A stretch of 64,000 bases of DNA from Marivivens donghaensis (GTDB taxonomy: Bacteria > Pseudomonadota > Alphaproteobacteria > Rhodobacterales > Rhodobacteraceae). The translations under genes and the position numbers were made by a program. The stretch lies in the NCBI RefSeq assembly GCF_023541015.1, contig NZ_JALNPR010000001.1, positions 1 through 64,000 on the forward strand, written 5' to 3'. Under the pieces are notes generated by a model that saw nothing but the letters and a program-made list of their open reading frames with translations, was not told where the DNA came from and searched no databases. This document shows, piece by piece, positions 9,036 through 18,142 of this stretch (position 1 is the stretch's first letter; each line of letters opens with the position of its first letter).

Positions 9036-9745
9036 TGTCCGTCGTTCGCAACGGTTAGCGCGACGCGATCACCGACAAACCAGCTTAACCCGTATTCAAT
9101 CGGCACACCGTCGCGGTCGACGTTGATCGCTTCGGTCCGCAAAAGTGGTGATCCTTCGCTGACCTTTAACATGCCAGCACGCGGCCCTTTGGCGATGGTC
9201 GCGGTGATGCGGGTTGAATGGCGGGTGTAGTCGGTCACACCAAGCCGTTCGAGCGTTTTAGAAATCGACCGCTCGGTCTCCATGATCTGGGGGAGGTCCG
9301 CAAACCTTTGGGCGGGCAGGGCAGAAATAAAGTGACAGATGGGCAGGGCATCGCCCGACGAAATCCCTTCGAGCACATGGACCATATCAACGCCCAAAGC
9401 CTCGCGTTCTTCGGCTTTAGCAGGGCGTGTTTCGATGCGGATCACTTGCCGTGACGGAGCACGCCCCGTCGCTGCGATGTTCTGGTGAAACCGCACACGT
9501 GCGCCGAGCTGGTAGTCGGCAGGCGGGTTCGAAGCGACGAACACGCCAGACCCGCGCTGTGACACCGTTATCCCGTCTTCGTTCAGAGACGCGAGGGCAT
9601 GGCGCACGGTGTGACGATTGACGCCGAACCGCGCCGATAGCTGCGCCTCAGTCGGGAGCTTTGTTCCTGCGGGATAAAGGCCTTCGCCAATTTCATCTTT
9701 TAGAGTTTGGGCAATCGACAGCCACACAGGATTTTTGCGTGTCAT
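9032..9745 (-). CDS. phnF: GntR-family phosphonate regulator PhnF
   Basis: A 237-residue repressor-type protein. The N-terminal winged helix carries LPTEAQLSARFGVNRHTVRHALASL (residues about 28-52, quoted in part: GVNRHTVRHALASL), the GntR DNA-binding core. The C-terminal half is a UTRA effector domain of the HutC subfamily. It is divergent from phnG and its promoter region holds an inverted repeat, consistent with self-regulation and control of the C-P lyase genes. The stop codon overlaps the end of the acetyltransferase gene on the other strand. Confidence 0.92.
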   Translation of the reverse strand: MTRKNPVWLSIAQTLKDEIGEGLYPAGTKLPTEAQLSARFGVNRHTVRHALASLNEDGITVSQRGSGVFVASNPPADYQLGARVRFHQNIAATGRAPSRQVIRIETRPAKAEEREALGVDMVHVLEGISSGDALPICHFISALPAQRFADLPQIMETERSISKTLERLGVTDYTRHSTRITATIAKGPRAGMLKVSEGSPLLRTEAINVDRDGVPIEYGLSWFVGDRVALTVANDGH

Positions 9746-9784
9746 GAAACCTTCATTTGCGAAATGGCGACGAATCTAGCAATA

Positions 9785-9814
9785 TTTGTCTAGTTGTATA
9801 GATAGGTAGACAAA
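9785..9814. promoter_or_regulatory. Inverted-repeat operator between phnF and phnG
   Basis: TTTGTCTA (9785-9792) and TAGACAAA (9807-9814) are perfect inverted arms with a 14-base spacer. Nested inside is a second palindrome, TCTA-GTTGTA-TAGA (9789-9802). It lies between the divergent starts of phnF (9745) and phnG (9823), so it is the natural binding site for PhnF. The outer arm ends only eight bases before the phnG start codon. Confidence 0.75.
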
Positions 9815-9822
9815 TCGTCAAG

Positions 9823-10263
9823 ATGTCCACACTGACCACAGACACCCGCAAATCATACATGGGCCTACTGGCGCGTGCTCGCCCAGAGCGGCTCGAACAG
9901 TTGTTGCCCGATCTTCCTGCGCACGATTGGCTGCGCCGTCCCGAGATTGGCACAACGATGGTGCGCGGTCGGATCGGCGCGACAGGTGCGCCGTTTAACC
10001 TTGGCGAGATGACCGTGACGCGCTGTGCGCTCAAACTGTCCGATGGCACGGTTGGGCACGCTTATGTCCAAGGGCGCGATCAGGGCCACGCGACACGCGC
10101 GGCGATTGTTGATGCGCTGATGCAAACCGAAGGCGTGGAGCAAGTCGACGCGACCATCCTCGCGCCGCTTCGTGCGGAAGAGGCTGAGAAACGCACCTCT
10201 CGAGCAGAGAAAGCCGCAGCGACCAAGGTCGAGTTCTTCACAATGGTTCGAGGAGAAGACTGA
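9823..10263 (+). CDS. phnG: C-P lyase subunit PhnG
   Basis: A 146-residue subunit of the PhnGHIJ carbon-phosphorus lyase core, close to the usual family length. Marks are RPEIGTTMVRGRIGATGAPF and the conserved HATRAAIVDALMQ segment. With PhnI it takes part in forming ribose 1-phosphonate triphosphate from ATP and a phosphonate. First gene of an eight-gene unit with one- to four-base overlaps through phnI-phnJ-phnK. I see no good ribosome site before this ATG, and the operator ends eight bases upstream, so a very short leader or leaderless start is possible. Confidence 0.93.
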   Translation: MSTLTTDTRKSYMGLLARARPERLEQLLPDLPAHDWLRRPEIGTTMVRGRIGATGAPFNLGEMTVTRCALKLSDGTVGHAYVQGRDQGHATRAAIVDALMQTEGVEQVDATILAPLRAEEAEKRTSRAEKAAATKVEFFTMVRGED

Positions 10264-10835
10264 TGTTCGAAGCCGAAGTTCTATCGGGTGGATTTTCTAA
10301 CCCAGCCCAAGACAGCGCCCGCGCATTTCGTGCCTGCCTCGACGCGATGGCCCGTCCGGGGCGTATCCAGCAGATCGCAGGCGCGGTCCCTCCCGCGCCT
10401 TTGTCGCCCGCCGCTGGCGCGATCCTTTTGACGCTCGCGGATGCGACGACACCGATTTTCATCGCCAAGAGCCACGATACTGAAGCCGTCCGCAGATGGA
10501 TCGCGTTTCATTGCTCGGCCCCAGTCGTCGCGGCGAGTGATGCCGATTTCGCGATTGGCACGTGGGACGCGCTGCAGCCCGTATCGCAGTTCGCAATCGG
10601 CACGGCGGAATATCCAGATCGGTCTGCAACATTGATCGTCGAATGCGAGGATATTTCGGCACCGACGGCCACCCTTTCTGGCCCTGGGATCGAGACGACG
10701 CAGACCGCTTATCTGCCCAACCTCGACGCCTTTGTCGCAAACAGTGCGCAATTCCCGTTGGGTTTTGACTGTTACTTCACTGCGGGCAACCAACTGTCGG
10801 CCCTTCCGCGTAGCACGAAAGTGGAGGCACTCTGA
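10263..10835 (+). CDS. phnH: C-P lyase subunit PhnH
   Basis: A 190-residue PhnH, part of the C-P lyase core complex. Typical segments are GGFSNPAQDSARAFRACLDA at the start, MARPGRI and LPNLDAFVANSAQFPLGFD near the end. PhnH is a PLP-transferase fold without cofactor; its precise task is unknown. It overlaps phnG by one base (TGATG), so translation is coupled. Confidence 0.94.
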   Translation: MFEAEVLSGGFSNPAQDSARAFRACLDAMARPGRIQQIAGAVPPAPLSPAAGAILLTLADATTPIFIAKSHDTEAVRRWIAFHCSAPVVAASDADFAIGTWDALQPVSQFAIGTAEYPDRSATLIVECEDISAPTATLSGPGIETTQTAYLPNLDAFVANSAQFPLGFDCYFTAGNQLSALPRSTKVEAL

Positions 10836-11923
10836 TGTATGTCGCAACCAAAGGCGGTGAACGCGCGATTGATGCGGCGCATCAGTGGCTCGCCGATGAA
10901 CGGCGGGGGGATCGTTCTGTTCCTGAACTGAGCGTTGCCCAAATCCGCGAACAAATGGCACTGGCTGTGAACCGTGTGATGGCGGAAGGCTCGCTATACG
11001 ATCCTGACCTTGCTGCACTGGCGATCAAACAGGCGCGGGGCGATCTGATTGAAGCAGTGTTCCTGATCCGCGCCTACCGCACGACCCTGCCGCGTTTTGG
11101 GGCGTCTGTTCCGGTCGAGACGGATCGCATGGACATCATTCGCCGCATTTCGGCAACGTTTAAGGACGCGCCGGGTGGTCAAATCCTCGGGCCGACCTTC
11201 GACTACACGCACCGTCTGCTCGATTTCAAACTCATGGCGGATGGCGAGGCACCAGAGGCGCTGCGCAAAGAGGCGGATGCCGTGGTCGCGCCGCATATCC
11301 TGCAGCTCCTCGATCAAGATGGGCTGATGGAACCGCTGACGGATGGCGACGAAACACCGCCTGACCTCACTCGCGAGCCTCTCGAAATGCCAGCAGATCG
11401 CCCGCTGCGTTTGCAGGCCTTGGCGCGTGGCGACGAAGGGTTTGTCCTGTCGATGGCCTATTCGACCCAGCGTGGCTACGGACGCACGCACGCCTTTGTC
11501 GGCGAATTGCGGATCGGCACTTGTGCAGTTGAGATGGAGATTCCTGAGCTGGGGTTTGCCGTTGAGATCGGAGAGATCGAACTGACCGAATGTGAGACGG
11601 TGAACCAATTCACAGGATCCAAATCCGAACCACCGCAATTCACGCGGGGCTACGGTTTGGTCATGGGCCAATCAGAGCGCAAGTCGATCTCGATGAGCCT
11701 CGTGGATCGTGCACTCCGTTGGGAAGAACTGGGCGAAGACAACGTCGGGGCGCCTGCCCAAGACGCGGAATTCGTCCTTTATCACTGTGACAATATTCAG
11801 GCGACGGGCTTCCTCGAGCATATCAAGCTGCCGCACTACGTGGACTTCCAATCCGAACTGGAACTCATCCGAAAACTCCGCCGCGAAGCTGCGGATGCTC
11901 AGGTCAAGGAGGCCGCAGAATGA
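10835..11923 (+). CDS. phnI: C-P lyase subunit PhnI
   Basis: A 362-residue PhnI, the nucleosidase-like subunit that exchanges adenine for the phosphonate at C1 of ribose triphosphate. Conserved stretches include MYVATKGGERAIDAAH at the start, LLDFKLMADGEAPEAL and YGLVMGQSERKSISMSLVD. Starts with TGATG overlap on phnH and overlaps phnJ by four bases. Confidence 0.96.
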   Translation: MYVATKGGERAIDAAHQWLADERRGDRSVPELSVAQIREQMALAVNRVMAEGSLYDPDLAALAIKQARGDLIEAVFLIRAYRTTLPRFGASVPVETDRMDIIRRISATFKDAPGGQILGPTFDYTHRLLDFKLMADGEAPEALRKEADAVVAPHILQLLDQDGLMEPLTDGDETPPDLTREPLEMPADRPLRLQALARGDEGFVLSMAYSTQRGYGRTHAFVGELRIGTCAVEMEIPELGFAVEIGEIELTECETVNQFTGSKSEPPQFTRGYGLVMGQSERKSISMSLVDRALRWEELGEDNVGAPAQDAEFVLYHCDNIQATGFLEHIKLPHYVDFQSELELIRKLRREAADAQVKEAAE

Positions 11924-12792
11924 CGGATCAGGCCTATAACTTTGCCTATCTGGACGAGGCGACAAAGCGGATGATCCGCCGCGCGCTTCTCAAGGGCCTC
12001 GCGATCCCTGGCTATCAGGTGCCGTTTGCCAGCCGTGAAATGCCGATGCCCTATGGCTGGGGCACGGGCGGTGTGCAGGTCACGGCGGCGTGCCTGACGC
12101 CAGAGGATACTCTGAAGGTAATCGACCAAGGGGCTGATGATACGACGAACGCTGTATCGATCCGCAAATTCTTTGAGCGGACCGCGCAGGTTCAAACCTC
12201 GGAAACCACGGCAGAGGCGACCGTTATTCAGACCCGTCACCGCATTCCAGAGGTCGCACTGACCGAGGGCCAAATCCTCGTGTATCAGGTGCCGATCCCA
12301 GAGCCGCTCCGCTTCCTTGAGCCCCGCGAAAGCGAAACGCGTCGTATGCATGCGCTCGAAGAATACGGGCTGATGCATGTGAAGCTCTACGAGGATATCG
12401 CCCGCCACGGCGCGATTGCGACCTCTTACGCTTATCCCGTGAAGGTCGAGGGGCGCTATGTCATGGACCCGTCGCCGATCCCGAAATTTGATAACCCGAA
12501 ACTGGGTGGCAATGCTGCGATCCAACTGTTCGGCGCTGGGCGTGAACAACGCATCTATGCGCTGCCGCCGTATACCGATGTCGTGAGCCTTGATTTCGAG
12601 GATCACCCCTTTGACCCAAGCAAGGCGGATCACGCCTGTGATCTTTGCGGGTCGGAGGTGAGCTACCTCGACGAAGTGATCACCGATGACAAAGGCAGCC
12701 GCATCTTTGTGTGTTCCGACACCAGTTATTGCACCACCCGTCAGGACGAGGGTCACACGGGCCGCTTGTCGCCAGAAGGAGAAGCGGCATGA
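11920..12792 (+). CDS. phnJ: C-P lyase catalytic subunit PhnJ (radical SAM)
   Basis: A 290-residue PhnJ, the enzyme that cleaves the C-P bond using a 4Fe-4S cluster and S-adenosylmethionine. The four key cysteines are at residues 240, 243, 265 and 271, with the exact spacing CX2CX21CX5C. By analogy with E. coli (241, 244, 266, 272) the first three hold the cluster and the last forms the reactive thiyl radical. All catalytic residues are present, so the lyase should be active. ATGA overlaps on both sides couple it to phnI and phnK. Confidence 0.97.
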   Translation: MTDQAYNFAYLDEATKRMIRRALLKGLAIPGYQVPFASREMPMPYGWGTGGVQVTAACLTPEDTLKVIDQGADDTTNAVSIRKFFERTAQVQTSETTAEATVIQTRHRIPEVALTEGQILVYQVPIPEPLRFLEPRESETRRMHALEEYGLMHVKLYEDIARHGAIATSYAYPVKVEGRYVMDPSPIPKFDNPKLGGNAAIQLFGAGREQRIYALPPYTDVVSLDFEDHPFDPSKADHACDLCGSEVSYLDEVITDDKGSRIFVCSDTSYCTTRQDEGHTGRLSPEGEAA

Positions 12793-13568
12793 CCATGCAT
12801 GATGTATCTCTCGATCAACCGCTTTTCCGCGTTGAAGGCCTAACCAAACGCTATGGTAAGCGGATCGGCTGTGCCGACGTCAGTTTCGACCTCTGGCCGG
12901 GTGAAGTGCTCGGCATTGTGGGGGAATCTGGGTCGGGTAAGTCGACGCTCTTGGGATGTTTGGCAGGGCATATGCAAGCGGACGAGGGAAAGATCCTCTA
13001 CCGTGGGCGCAATACGCTGACCATGCCAGAGCCTGAACGTCGCGTGCTGTCCCGCACCGAATGGGCCTTTGTTCACCAGAACCCGCGCGATGGTTTGCGG
13101 ATGGGTGTTTCGGCTGGCGGCAACGTGGGCGAACGTCTGATGGCGATTGGTGCGCGGAACTACGGTGACATCCGTGAAACCGCGGCCGATTGGCTGGGCC
13201 GCGTTGAGATTGCAGGCGAACGCATTGACGACCGTCCGCGCCAATTCTCGGGCGGGATGCAGCAGCGTTTGCAGATTGCACGGAACCTCGTCACTTCGCC
13301 CCGACTGGTGTTCATGGATGAACCAACAGGTGGTCTGGATGTGTCGGTGCAGGCGCGTCTTTTGGACCTTCTGCGGGGGCTCGTGCGTGACATGGGGCTC
13401 TCTGTGATTATCGTGACCCATGACCTTGCGGTTGCCCGCCTTTTGGCCGACCGTTTGATGGTGATGAAGGATGGCCACGTGATCGAACACGGGCTGACCG
13501 ATCAGGTGCTCGATGATCCGCAGGCAGCCTATACCCAACTTCTTGTTTCTTCCGTCTTGCAGGTGTGA
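12789..13568 (+). CDS. phnK: C-P lyase accessory ATPase PhnK
   Basis: A 259-residue ABC-type ATPase that binds the PhnGHIJ core; it is not a transporter subunit. Walker A is GESGSGKST, the signature FSGGMQQRLQIARNL, Walker B LVFMDEPTGGLDVSVQ. The longer reading frame from 12711 would run deep into phnJ; the ATG at 12789 makes the ATGA overlap used throughout this operon. Confidence 0.94.
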   Translation: MTMHDVSLDQPLFRVEGLTKRYGKRIGCADVSFDLWPGEVLGIVGESGSGKSTLLGCLAGHMQADEGKILYRGRNTLTMPEPERRVLSRTEWAFVHQNPRDGLRMGVSAGGNVGERLMAIGARNYGDIRETAADWLGRVEIAGERIDDRPRQFSGGMQQRLQIARNLVTSPRLVFMDEPTGGLDVSVQARLLDLLRGLVRDMGLSVIIVTHDLAVARLLADRLMVMKDGHVIEHGLTDQVLDDPQAAYTQLLVSSVLQV

Positions 13569-13570
13569 CC

Positions 13571-14254
13571 ATGATCGAGATCGAAAACCTCTCAAAAAGC
13601 TTCACCCTGCATAATCAAGGGGGCGCAGTCATTCCTGTCATGGCTGGTGCTCACCTGCGGGTCGAACCAGGGGAGTGTGTGGCGCTCACGGGTCAATCGG
13701 GCGCTGGTAAATCTACGCTTATGCGGATGATTTACGGGAACTACCTCGCAGCCTCTGGTTCGATCCGTATTGGAGGCGTCGATGTGGCCACCGTCACCCC
13801 GCGCGATATCATTCGCCTGCGCCGTGAAACGCTCGGTTATGTCAGCCAGTACCTTCGCGTGGTACCTCGTGTACCGACCCGCACGGTGGTCGCAGAGCCG
13901 CTGTTGGCCTTGGGCAAACCCGAAGGTGAGGCGCATGCGCGGGCTGAGGAATTGCTCACGATGCTCAATATCCCCGAACGGCTCTGGTCACTGTCGCCCA
14001 CGACGTTTTCGGGGGGGGAACAGCAGCGCGTGAACATCGCACGCGGCTTTGCCCATGAATACCCCGCGATGCTCCTCGATGAACCGACAGCCAGTTTGGA
14101 TGCACGGAACCGCGATGTGGTCCTGTCCTTGATCGAGGGTGCAAAGGCGCGGGGCGCGGCTATCATCGGGATTTTCCACGATGAGGGTGCGCGGAACCAA
14201 GTTTGTGACCGTGTGGTGGACGTGACAGGCTTTACGCCCAAGGCGGCCGCATGA
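13571..14254 (+). CDS. phnL: C-P lyase accessory ATPase PhnL
   Basis: A 227-residue ABC-type ATPase of the C-P lyase system with Walker A GQSGAGKST, signature FSGGEQQRVNIARGF and Walker B AMLLDEPTASLD. I place the start at ATG 13571, seven bases after GCAGG; a GTG at 13565 would overlap phnK by four bases and is the alternative. The family segment YVSQYLRVVPRV follows the Q-loop. PhnL acts with PhnK and the core complex. Confidence 0.92.
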   Translation: MIEIENLSKSFTLHNQGGAVIPVMAGAHLRVEPGECVALTGQSGAGKSTLMRMIYGNYLAASGSIRIGGVDVATVTPRDIIRLRRETLGYVSQYLRVVPRVPTRTVVAEPLLALGKPEGEAHARAEELLTMLNIPERLWSLSPTTFSGGEQQRVNIARGFAHEYPAMLLDEPTASLDARNRDVVLSLIEGAKARGAAIIGIFHDEGARNQVCDRVVDVTGFTPKAAA

Positions 14255-14769
14255 TCATCGCTGTCGTTGGGCCATCTGGCGCAGGTAAGGATACGTTGAT
14301 CACGGGCGCTCTGTCTGCGCGGCCTGATATCCAATTCGTGCGTCGAGTGATTACCCGCCCGACTGAAGCGGGAAGCGAAGATTTCGAAGGCGTGACCTTT
14401 GATGAATTTGCTGCCCGTAAAGCTGACGGAGAGTTCGCCCTCGATTGGGAAGCGCATGGCCTATGCTATGGCATCCCAAAGGATCAGACGACGGCTCCCT
14501 TCGTGATGTTCAACGGATCGCGTCAGGCGCTGGGCCTCGCAAAGTCTGTTTTCCCTGGTTTACGGGTCATCGTCGTGACAGCCCCTGATCATATTCTCGC
14601 TGACCGCCTCTCTGCCCGTGGCCGTGAAACGCGCGCCGATATCGAAAACCGTCTCAAACGCGCAACGTTCGAATTGCCCGAAGGGATCGATGCAACTGTC
14701 GTCGTCAATGACGGCACCGAGGCCGAAGGCATCACGCGCTTCCTCGCGGTTCTTGCCGATTTCAAATGA
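14251..14769 (+). CDS. phnN: Ribose 1,5-bisphosphate phosphokinase PhnN
   Basis: A 172-residue P-loop kinase (VGPSGAGKDTL) resembling guanylate kinase. It turns ribose 1,5-bisphosphate, the product of phosphonate breakdown, into PRPP with ATP. RRVITRPTEAGSEDFEGVTF and the LERLSARGR-like lid (DRLSARGRETRADIENRL) are family marks. It begins inside the phnL stop (ATGA). In many related operons an extra gene sits between phnL and phnN; none is present here. Confidence 0.93.
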   Translation: MIIAVVGPSGAGKDTLITGALSARPDIQFVRRVITRPTEAGSEDFEGVTFDEFAARKADGEFALDWEAHGLCYGIPKDQTTAPFVMFNGSRQALGLAKSVFPGLRVIVVTAPDHILADRLSARGRETRADIENRLKRATFELPEGIDATVVVNDGTEAEGITRFLAVLADFK

Positions 14770-14853
14770 AAATTTCCCGCGTGTCATATGGCTGTGACGC
14801 ACCGATGCGATGTGACCTGTCTACGCCGACACCCGAATTCTAGGATGTACCAA

Positions 14854-15993
14854 ATGACTGACACAATCCTTGCAAACGCAACTGTTGTTCTGCCCGAAAC
14901 TGTGGTGGCGGGCACCGTTGTGATCCGTGATGGCGAAATCGCTGATATTAGCGAAGGGCGCTCTGTCCCGACGGGAGCGATCAACTGTGAGGGTGACCTC
15001 GTGATGCCAGGTTTGATCGAGCTGCACACCGACAACCTCGAACGGCACCTCGAACCTCGGCCCAAGGTCGATTGGCCCCATAAGGCCGCGATCATCGCGC
15101 ACGATGCGGAGCTCTGCTCTGTCGGGATTACTACCGTGTTCGACGCCCTGCGCGTTGGGTCGGTGACGAAGAAGTCGGGTGACTACAAAAAATACGCGCG
15201 CGAGGTTGCGACCGAGCTTTTGGATATGCGGTCTCGCAATGCCTTGCGCATTTCGCACTATATTCACCTGCGTGCGGAAACCTGTTCTGAGACGCTGATC
15301 GAAGAGTTGGACAGCTTCACCGCCGAAGACCGCGTCGGGATCGTCAGCCTGATGGACCACACACCGGGGGCACGACAGTTTCGGAACCTTGATAAGTTGA
15401 AAGAATATTATCAGGGCAAGCATGGCATGTCGGATGATGACTTTGATGTTCATGTGTCCCATCAGTTGGCGCTGAAAGAGAAATTCGGTACCGCCCACGA
15501 GGCAGCGTCAGTTGAAGGCGCACGTCGTTTGGGGGCCGTACTGGCGAGCCATGACGACACCCTTGCTGAACACGTAGTGACGTCCAAGCAATACGGTGTG
15601 ACCTTTGCAGAGTTTCCGACAACGATTGAGGCAGCGCAGGCCTGCAACGATCACGGAATCGCCGTGATGATGGGGGCGCCGAACTTGATCCGTGGTGGGT
15701 CGCACTCTGGCAATGTGGCTGCGCTTGTGTTGGCCGAGGCAGACCTCCTGGACATCGTGTCGTCGGATTACGTCCCCGGTGCGCTTTTATCCTCGGCTCT
15801 GTTGTTGGGCGATCTTTGGGGCGATGTAGCGCGTGGTGTTCGCACTGTTACCGCCGCACCGGCCAAGGCCGTCGGTCTAACCGATCGTGGTCGCATTGAG
15901 GTTGGGAAACGCGCTGACGTGATCCGTGTAAAACGGGTTGATGGCACAGGCACCATCCACGGTGTTTGGGTGAAGGGTCAGCGCGTCGGCTGA
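14854..15993 (+). CDS. phnM: Alpha-D-ribose 1-methylphosphonate 5-triphosphate diphosphatase PhnM
   Basis: A 379-residue amidohydrolase-fold enzyme, essentially the family length, which removes pyrophosphate from the triphosphate made by PhnI before PhnJ cleaves the C-P bond. Metal-ligand region ELHTDNLERH, the SLMDHTPGARQF segment and the late SSDYVPGALLSSALLL are diagnostic. I use ATG 14854 with AGGAT as ribosome site; the frame is open from 14788. There is an 84-base gap after phnN, the only sizeable gap in the unit. Confidence 0.95.
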   Translation: MTDTILANATVVLPETVVAGTVVIRDGEIADISEGRSVPTGAINCEGDLVMPGLIELHTDNLERHLEPRPKVDWPHKAAIIAHDAELCSVGITTVFDALRVGSVTKKSGDYKKYAREVATELLDMRSRNALRISHYIHLRAETCSETLIEELDSFTAEDRVGIVSLMDHTPGARQFRNLDKLKEYYQGKHGMSDDDFDVHVSHQLALKEKFGTAHEAASVEGARRLGAVLASHDDTLAEHVVTSKQYGVTFAEFPTTIEAAQACNDHGIAVMMGAPNLIRGGSHSGNVAALVLAEADLLDIVSSDYVPGALLSSALLLGDLWGDVARGVRTVTAAPAKAVGLTDRGRIEVGKRADVIRVKRVDGTGTIHGVWVKGQRVG

Positions 15994-16102
15994 TCCATCC
16001 CGCGGCTCTCCTAATTCTCTAAGCCCCGAACATATTGCTGGCATCTACTTCGAAAAGCTGGAGTAATCGGCACCTAGTGGGAACAGTCTAAAGGGGGAGC
16101 CG

Positions 16103-16729
16103 ATGACACGGGTTTTAGCGTTTGGGGATAGTCTCACGTGGGGGCACCGCCCCGAAGATGCCGCACGACATGCGCCAGAGTTTCTGTGGCCTAACATCGT
16201 TGCAGGACGCCTTGGCGTCGAAGTGATCTCTGAGGCGCTGGGCGGTCGCACGACGGCATTTGATGATCACACGGGTCCCTGTGATCGCAACGGGTCTGTG
16301 GTGCTGCCGATCCTGTTGCAGAGTCATTCGCCGCTGGACCTCGTCGTAATTATGCTCGGCACGAATGACCTAAAGACCGACGTCTGTGGGTCCGCAACTG
16401 GGGCCACTGCGGGGATGAAACGGTTGGCGCAAATCATCCGGCATTATCCCTATGGCGCGTCCGGCTCTGTTCCGAAAATTCTATTCGTGGCACCTCCGCC
16501 CTGCGTGATTGGTCCAGATGGCAAAACGGGCAGCGGGCGAGATGTCGCGGAAACCCGACTGCTTGCTCCGATGTATAAAGCCGCCGCCGAGGAACTGGGC
16601 GTCGCGTTCTTTGACGCGGGCACGGTCGCGCAGGCGTCGCCGATTGATGGGGTGCATTTGGATGCTGCAAACACAGCGGCCATTGGTGACGCGCTCGTCG
16701 CACCGATCAAAGCTATTTTGGGTCTATGA
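16103..16729 (+). CDS. SGNH/GDSL hydrolase (lipase/arylesterase-like)
   Basis: A 208-residue esterase with block I FGDSLTWG (catalytic serine), the block II glycine region, block III LGTNDLK and the late block V DGVHLDA (Asp and His of the triad). No signal peptide, so cytoplasmic. The ATG follows AAAGGGGGAGCCG. It is the last gene before the tRNA-Glu island; without the island its neighbour would be tRNA-Glu. Substrate unknown. Confidence 0.9.
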   Translation: MTRVLAFGDSLTWGHRPEDAARHAPEFLWPNIVAGRLGVEVISEALGGRTTAFDDHTGPCDRNGSVVLPILLQSHSPLDLVVIMLGTNDLKTDVCGSATGATAGMKRLAQIIRHYPYGASGSVPKILFVAPPPCVIGPDGKTGSGRDVAETRLLAPMYKAAAEELGVAFFDAGTVAQASPIDGVHLDAANTAAIGDALVAPIKAILGL

Positions 16730-16788
16730 CGCAAAACCAGAGGCAGGCGGAGCAGTCCGTCTGTCGTCTAATCGTAATGTTGGGGAAA

Positions 16789-16805
16789 AGTGGCAGCCCG
16801 TAGGG
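16789..16805. repeat. Left attachment site (attL), copy of the tRNA-Glu 3' end
   Basis: The 17 bases AGTGGCAGCCCGTAGGG are identical, in the same orientation, to 53,886-53,902. There they form the 3' end (CCA, discriminator and acceptor/T-stem bases, minus strand) of tRNA-Glu. Only this fragment is found here, with no tRNA body. It lies 129 bases before a P4-type integrase, the classic layout of a tRNA-targeted element. Confidence 0.82.
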
Positions 16806-16933
16806 AACTCTGGTGTTTGTTCCATTTAGGTGCATGAATTCCATATGTCCTTAATTTGTTGAGGTTTTTGCTTTCAATTTGTCTCATGATATGCATTCTG
16901 TAGTAAGGTGTTTGGCTACAATTGGTATACAGA

Positions 16934-18142
16934 ATGGCCTTGAAGTTTCGTGAGTTGGAGGGGCTGGCTCAGCAGCACGAAGAGCAATGGGTCCCCGATG
17001 GCACCCCCAACCTTTATGTGTTTTGTAGGTCCTCTGGGCGGATGTCCTGGGTCTGCCGCATCACTATTGGGGGTAAGAGAACAAATCTCACGCTTGGCAC
17101 GTGGCCTGACCTGAAAGCGGATGTGGCACGCCAGGTTACCGGTGTGATCAAGGGTTTGGTTGGGGCCGGTTATAGTGCGCAGGTTATCAAGTCTGCCTTA
17201 GGTGTGACTGTAGACCCAATTGCTCTGCAGCGTCTGGTGATCACTGGGCGATTGAGTGACCATGACGCCCCGCCAACTTTCGAGGAGGTTGCGCGTGATT
17301 GGTATGAAAACCATTTAAAGGCTGGTTTATCTGAAGGTGCTTACAAGCGTCAGGTAATCCAACAGCTCGAAGACTATGTTTTTCCGGCTTTGGGCACGCG
17401 ACCTGTTAATCAAATTAAACGACGAGAGATCGTTGAGACTTTGAAAGATATCTGGCTCACTAAGCCGCCTTCAGGGAAGAAACTACGCGGCAATGTGGAG
17501 CGGATATTTGACTATGCCGTGGATCAGGAATTCTTGGAGTTTAATCCCTGTCCTCCAGTGCGCTCGATGCCCAAGCAGAATTACGTTGAGAAGCATTTCG
17601 ACGCTTTGACGCCAGAGCAGGCCCCCGCGATGTGGCGCTGGTTAAATGACCACGTCGGATTGCGTGACCAAACTCGATATGGGCTGATGCTTGTATTGTT
17701 GACTGGTAAACGCTCAAGCGAGGTCCGTCATATGGAGTGGGGGCATATTGATCTCAATAGAGGCATTTGGACGACCCCTGCAGAGGGCATGAAGATGCGT
17801 AAAGAACATCGGCAGCCGTTGAGCCGTCAAGTTCTCGCACTTCTTCACGAACTTCAACAAGTTTCAGGTGGAAGACGATATGTGCTTGGGAATGCGAAGG
17901 ACCGAGTGATGTCGGAGAATGCGATGCTTTATGCAATCAAAGAGTTCTCGGATGTAACGGTCCATGGATTGCGGGCTACTCTCGGGTCATGGATGGCTGA
18001 GAATGGTGTCCGCAAGATTGTCGCTGATTTTGTCAAAGCGCATCAGCCAAAATCATTTGACGTCGCCTATCAACGGTCTGATCTGTTGGAAGAGCGTCGC
18101 GATGTCCTGCAGAGGTGGGCGGATTATGTCAGCGCTGACTGA
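16934..18142 (+). CDS. P4-type tyrosine integrase
   Basis: A 402-residue site-specific recombinase. The N-terminus matches the DUF4102 arm-binding domain (TIGGKRTNLTLGTW), the middle is a SAM-like core-binding domain, and the catalytic domain shows the active residues: Arg in GKRSSEVRH, the HGLRAT His-Arg pair, a late His (KAHQP) and the tyrosine in DVAYQRSD. I start at ATG 16934; a TTG lies 12 bases upstream. It should drive integration and excision at the tRNA-Glu 3' end whose copy lies just upstream. The stop overlaps the next gene by 17 bases. Confidence 0.92.
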   Translation: MALKFRELEGLAQQHEEQWVPDGTPNLYVFCRSSGRMSWVCRITIGGKRTNLTLGTWPDLKADVARQVTGVIKGLVGAGYSAQVIKSALGVTVDPIALQRLVITGRLSDHDAPPTFEEVARDWYENHLKAGLSEGAYKRQVIQQLEDYVFPALGTRPVNQIKRREIVETLKDIWLTKPPSGKKLRGNVERIFDYAVDQEFLEFNPCPPVRSMPKQNYVEKHFDALTPEQAPAMWRWLNDHVGLRDQTRYGLMLVLLTGKRSSEVRHMEWGHIDLNRGIWTTPAEGMKMRKEHRQPLSRQVLALLHELQQVSGGRRYVLGNAKDRVMSENAMLYAIKEFSDVTVHGLRATLGSWMAENGVRKIVADFVKAHQPKSFDVAYQRSDLLEERRDVLQRWADYVSAD

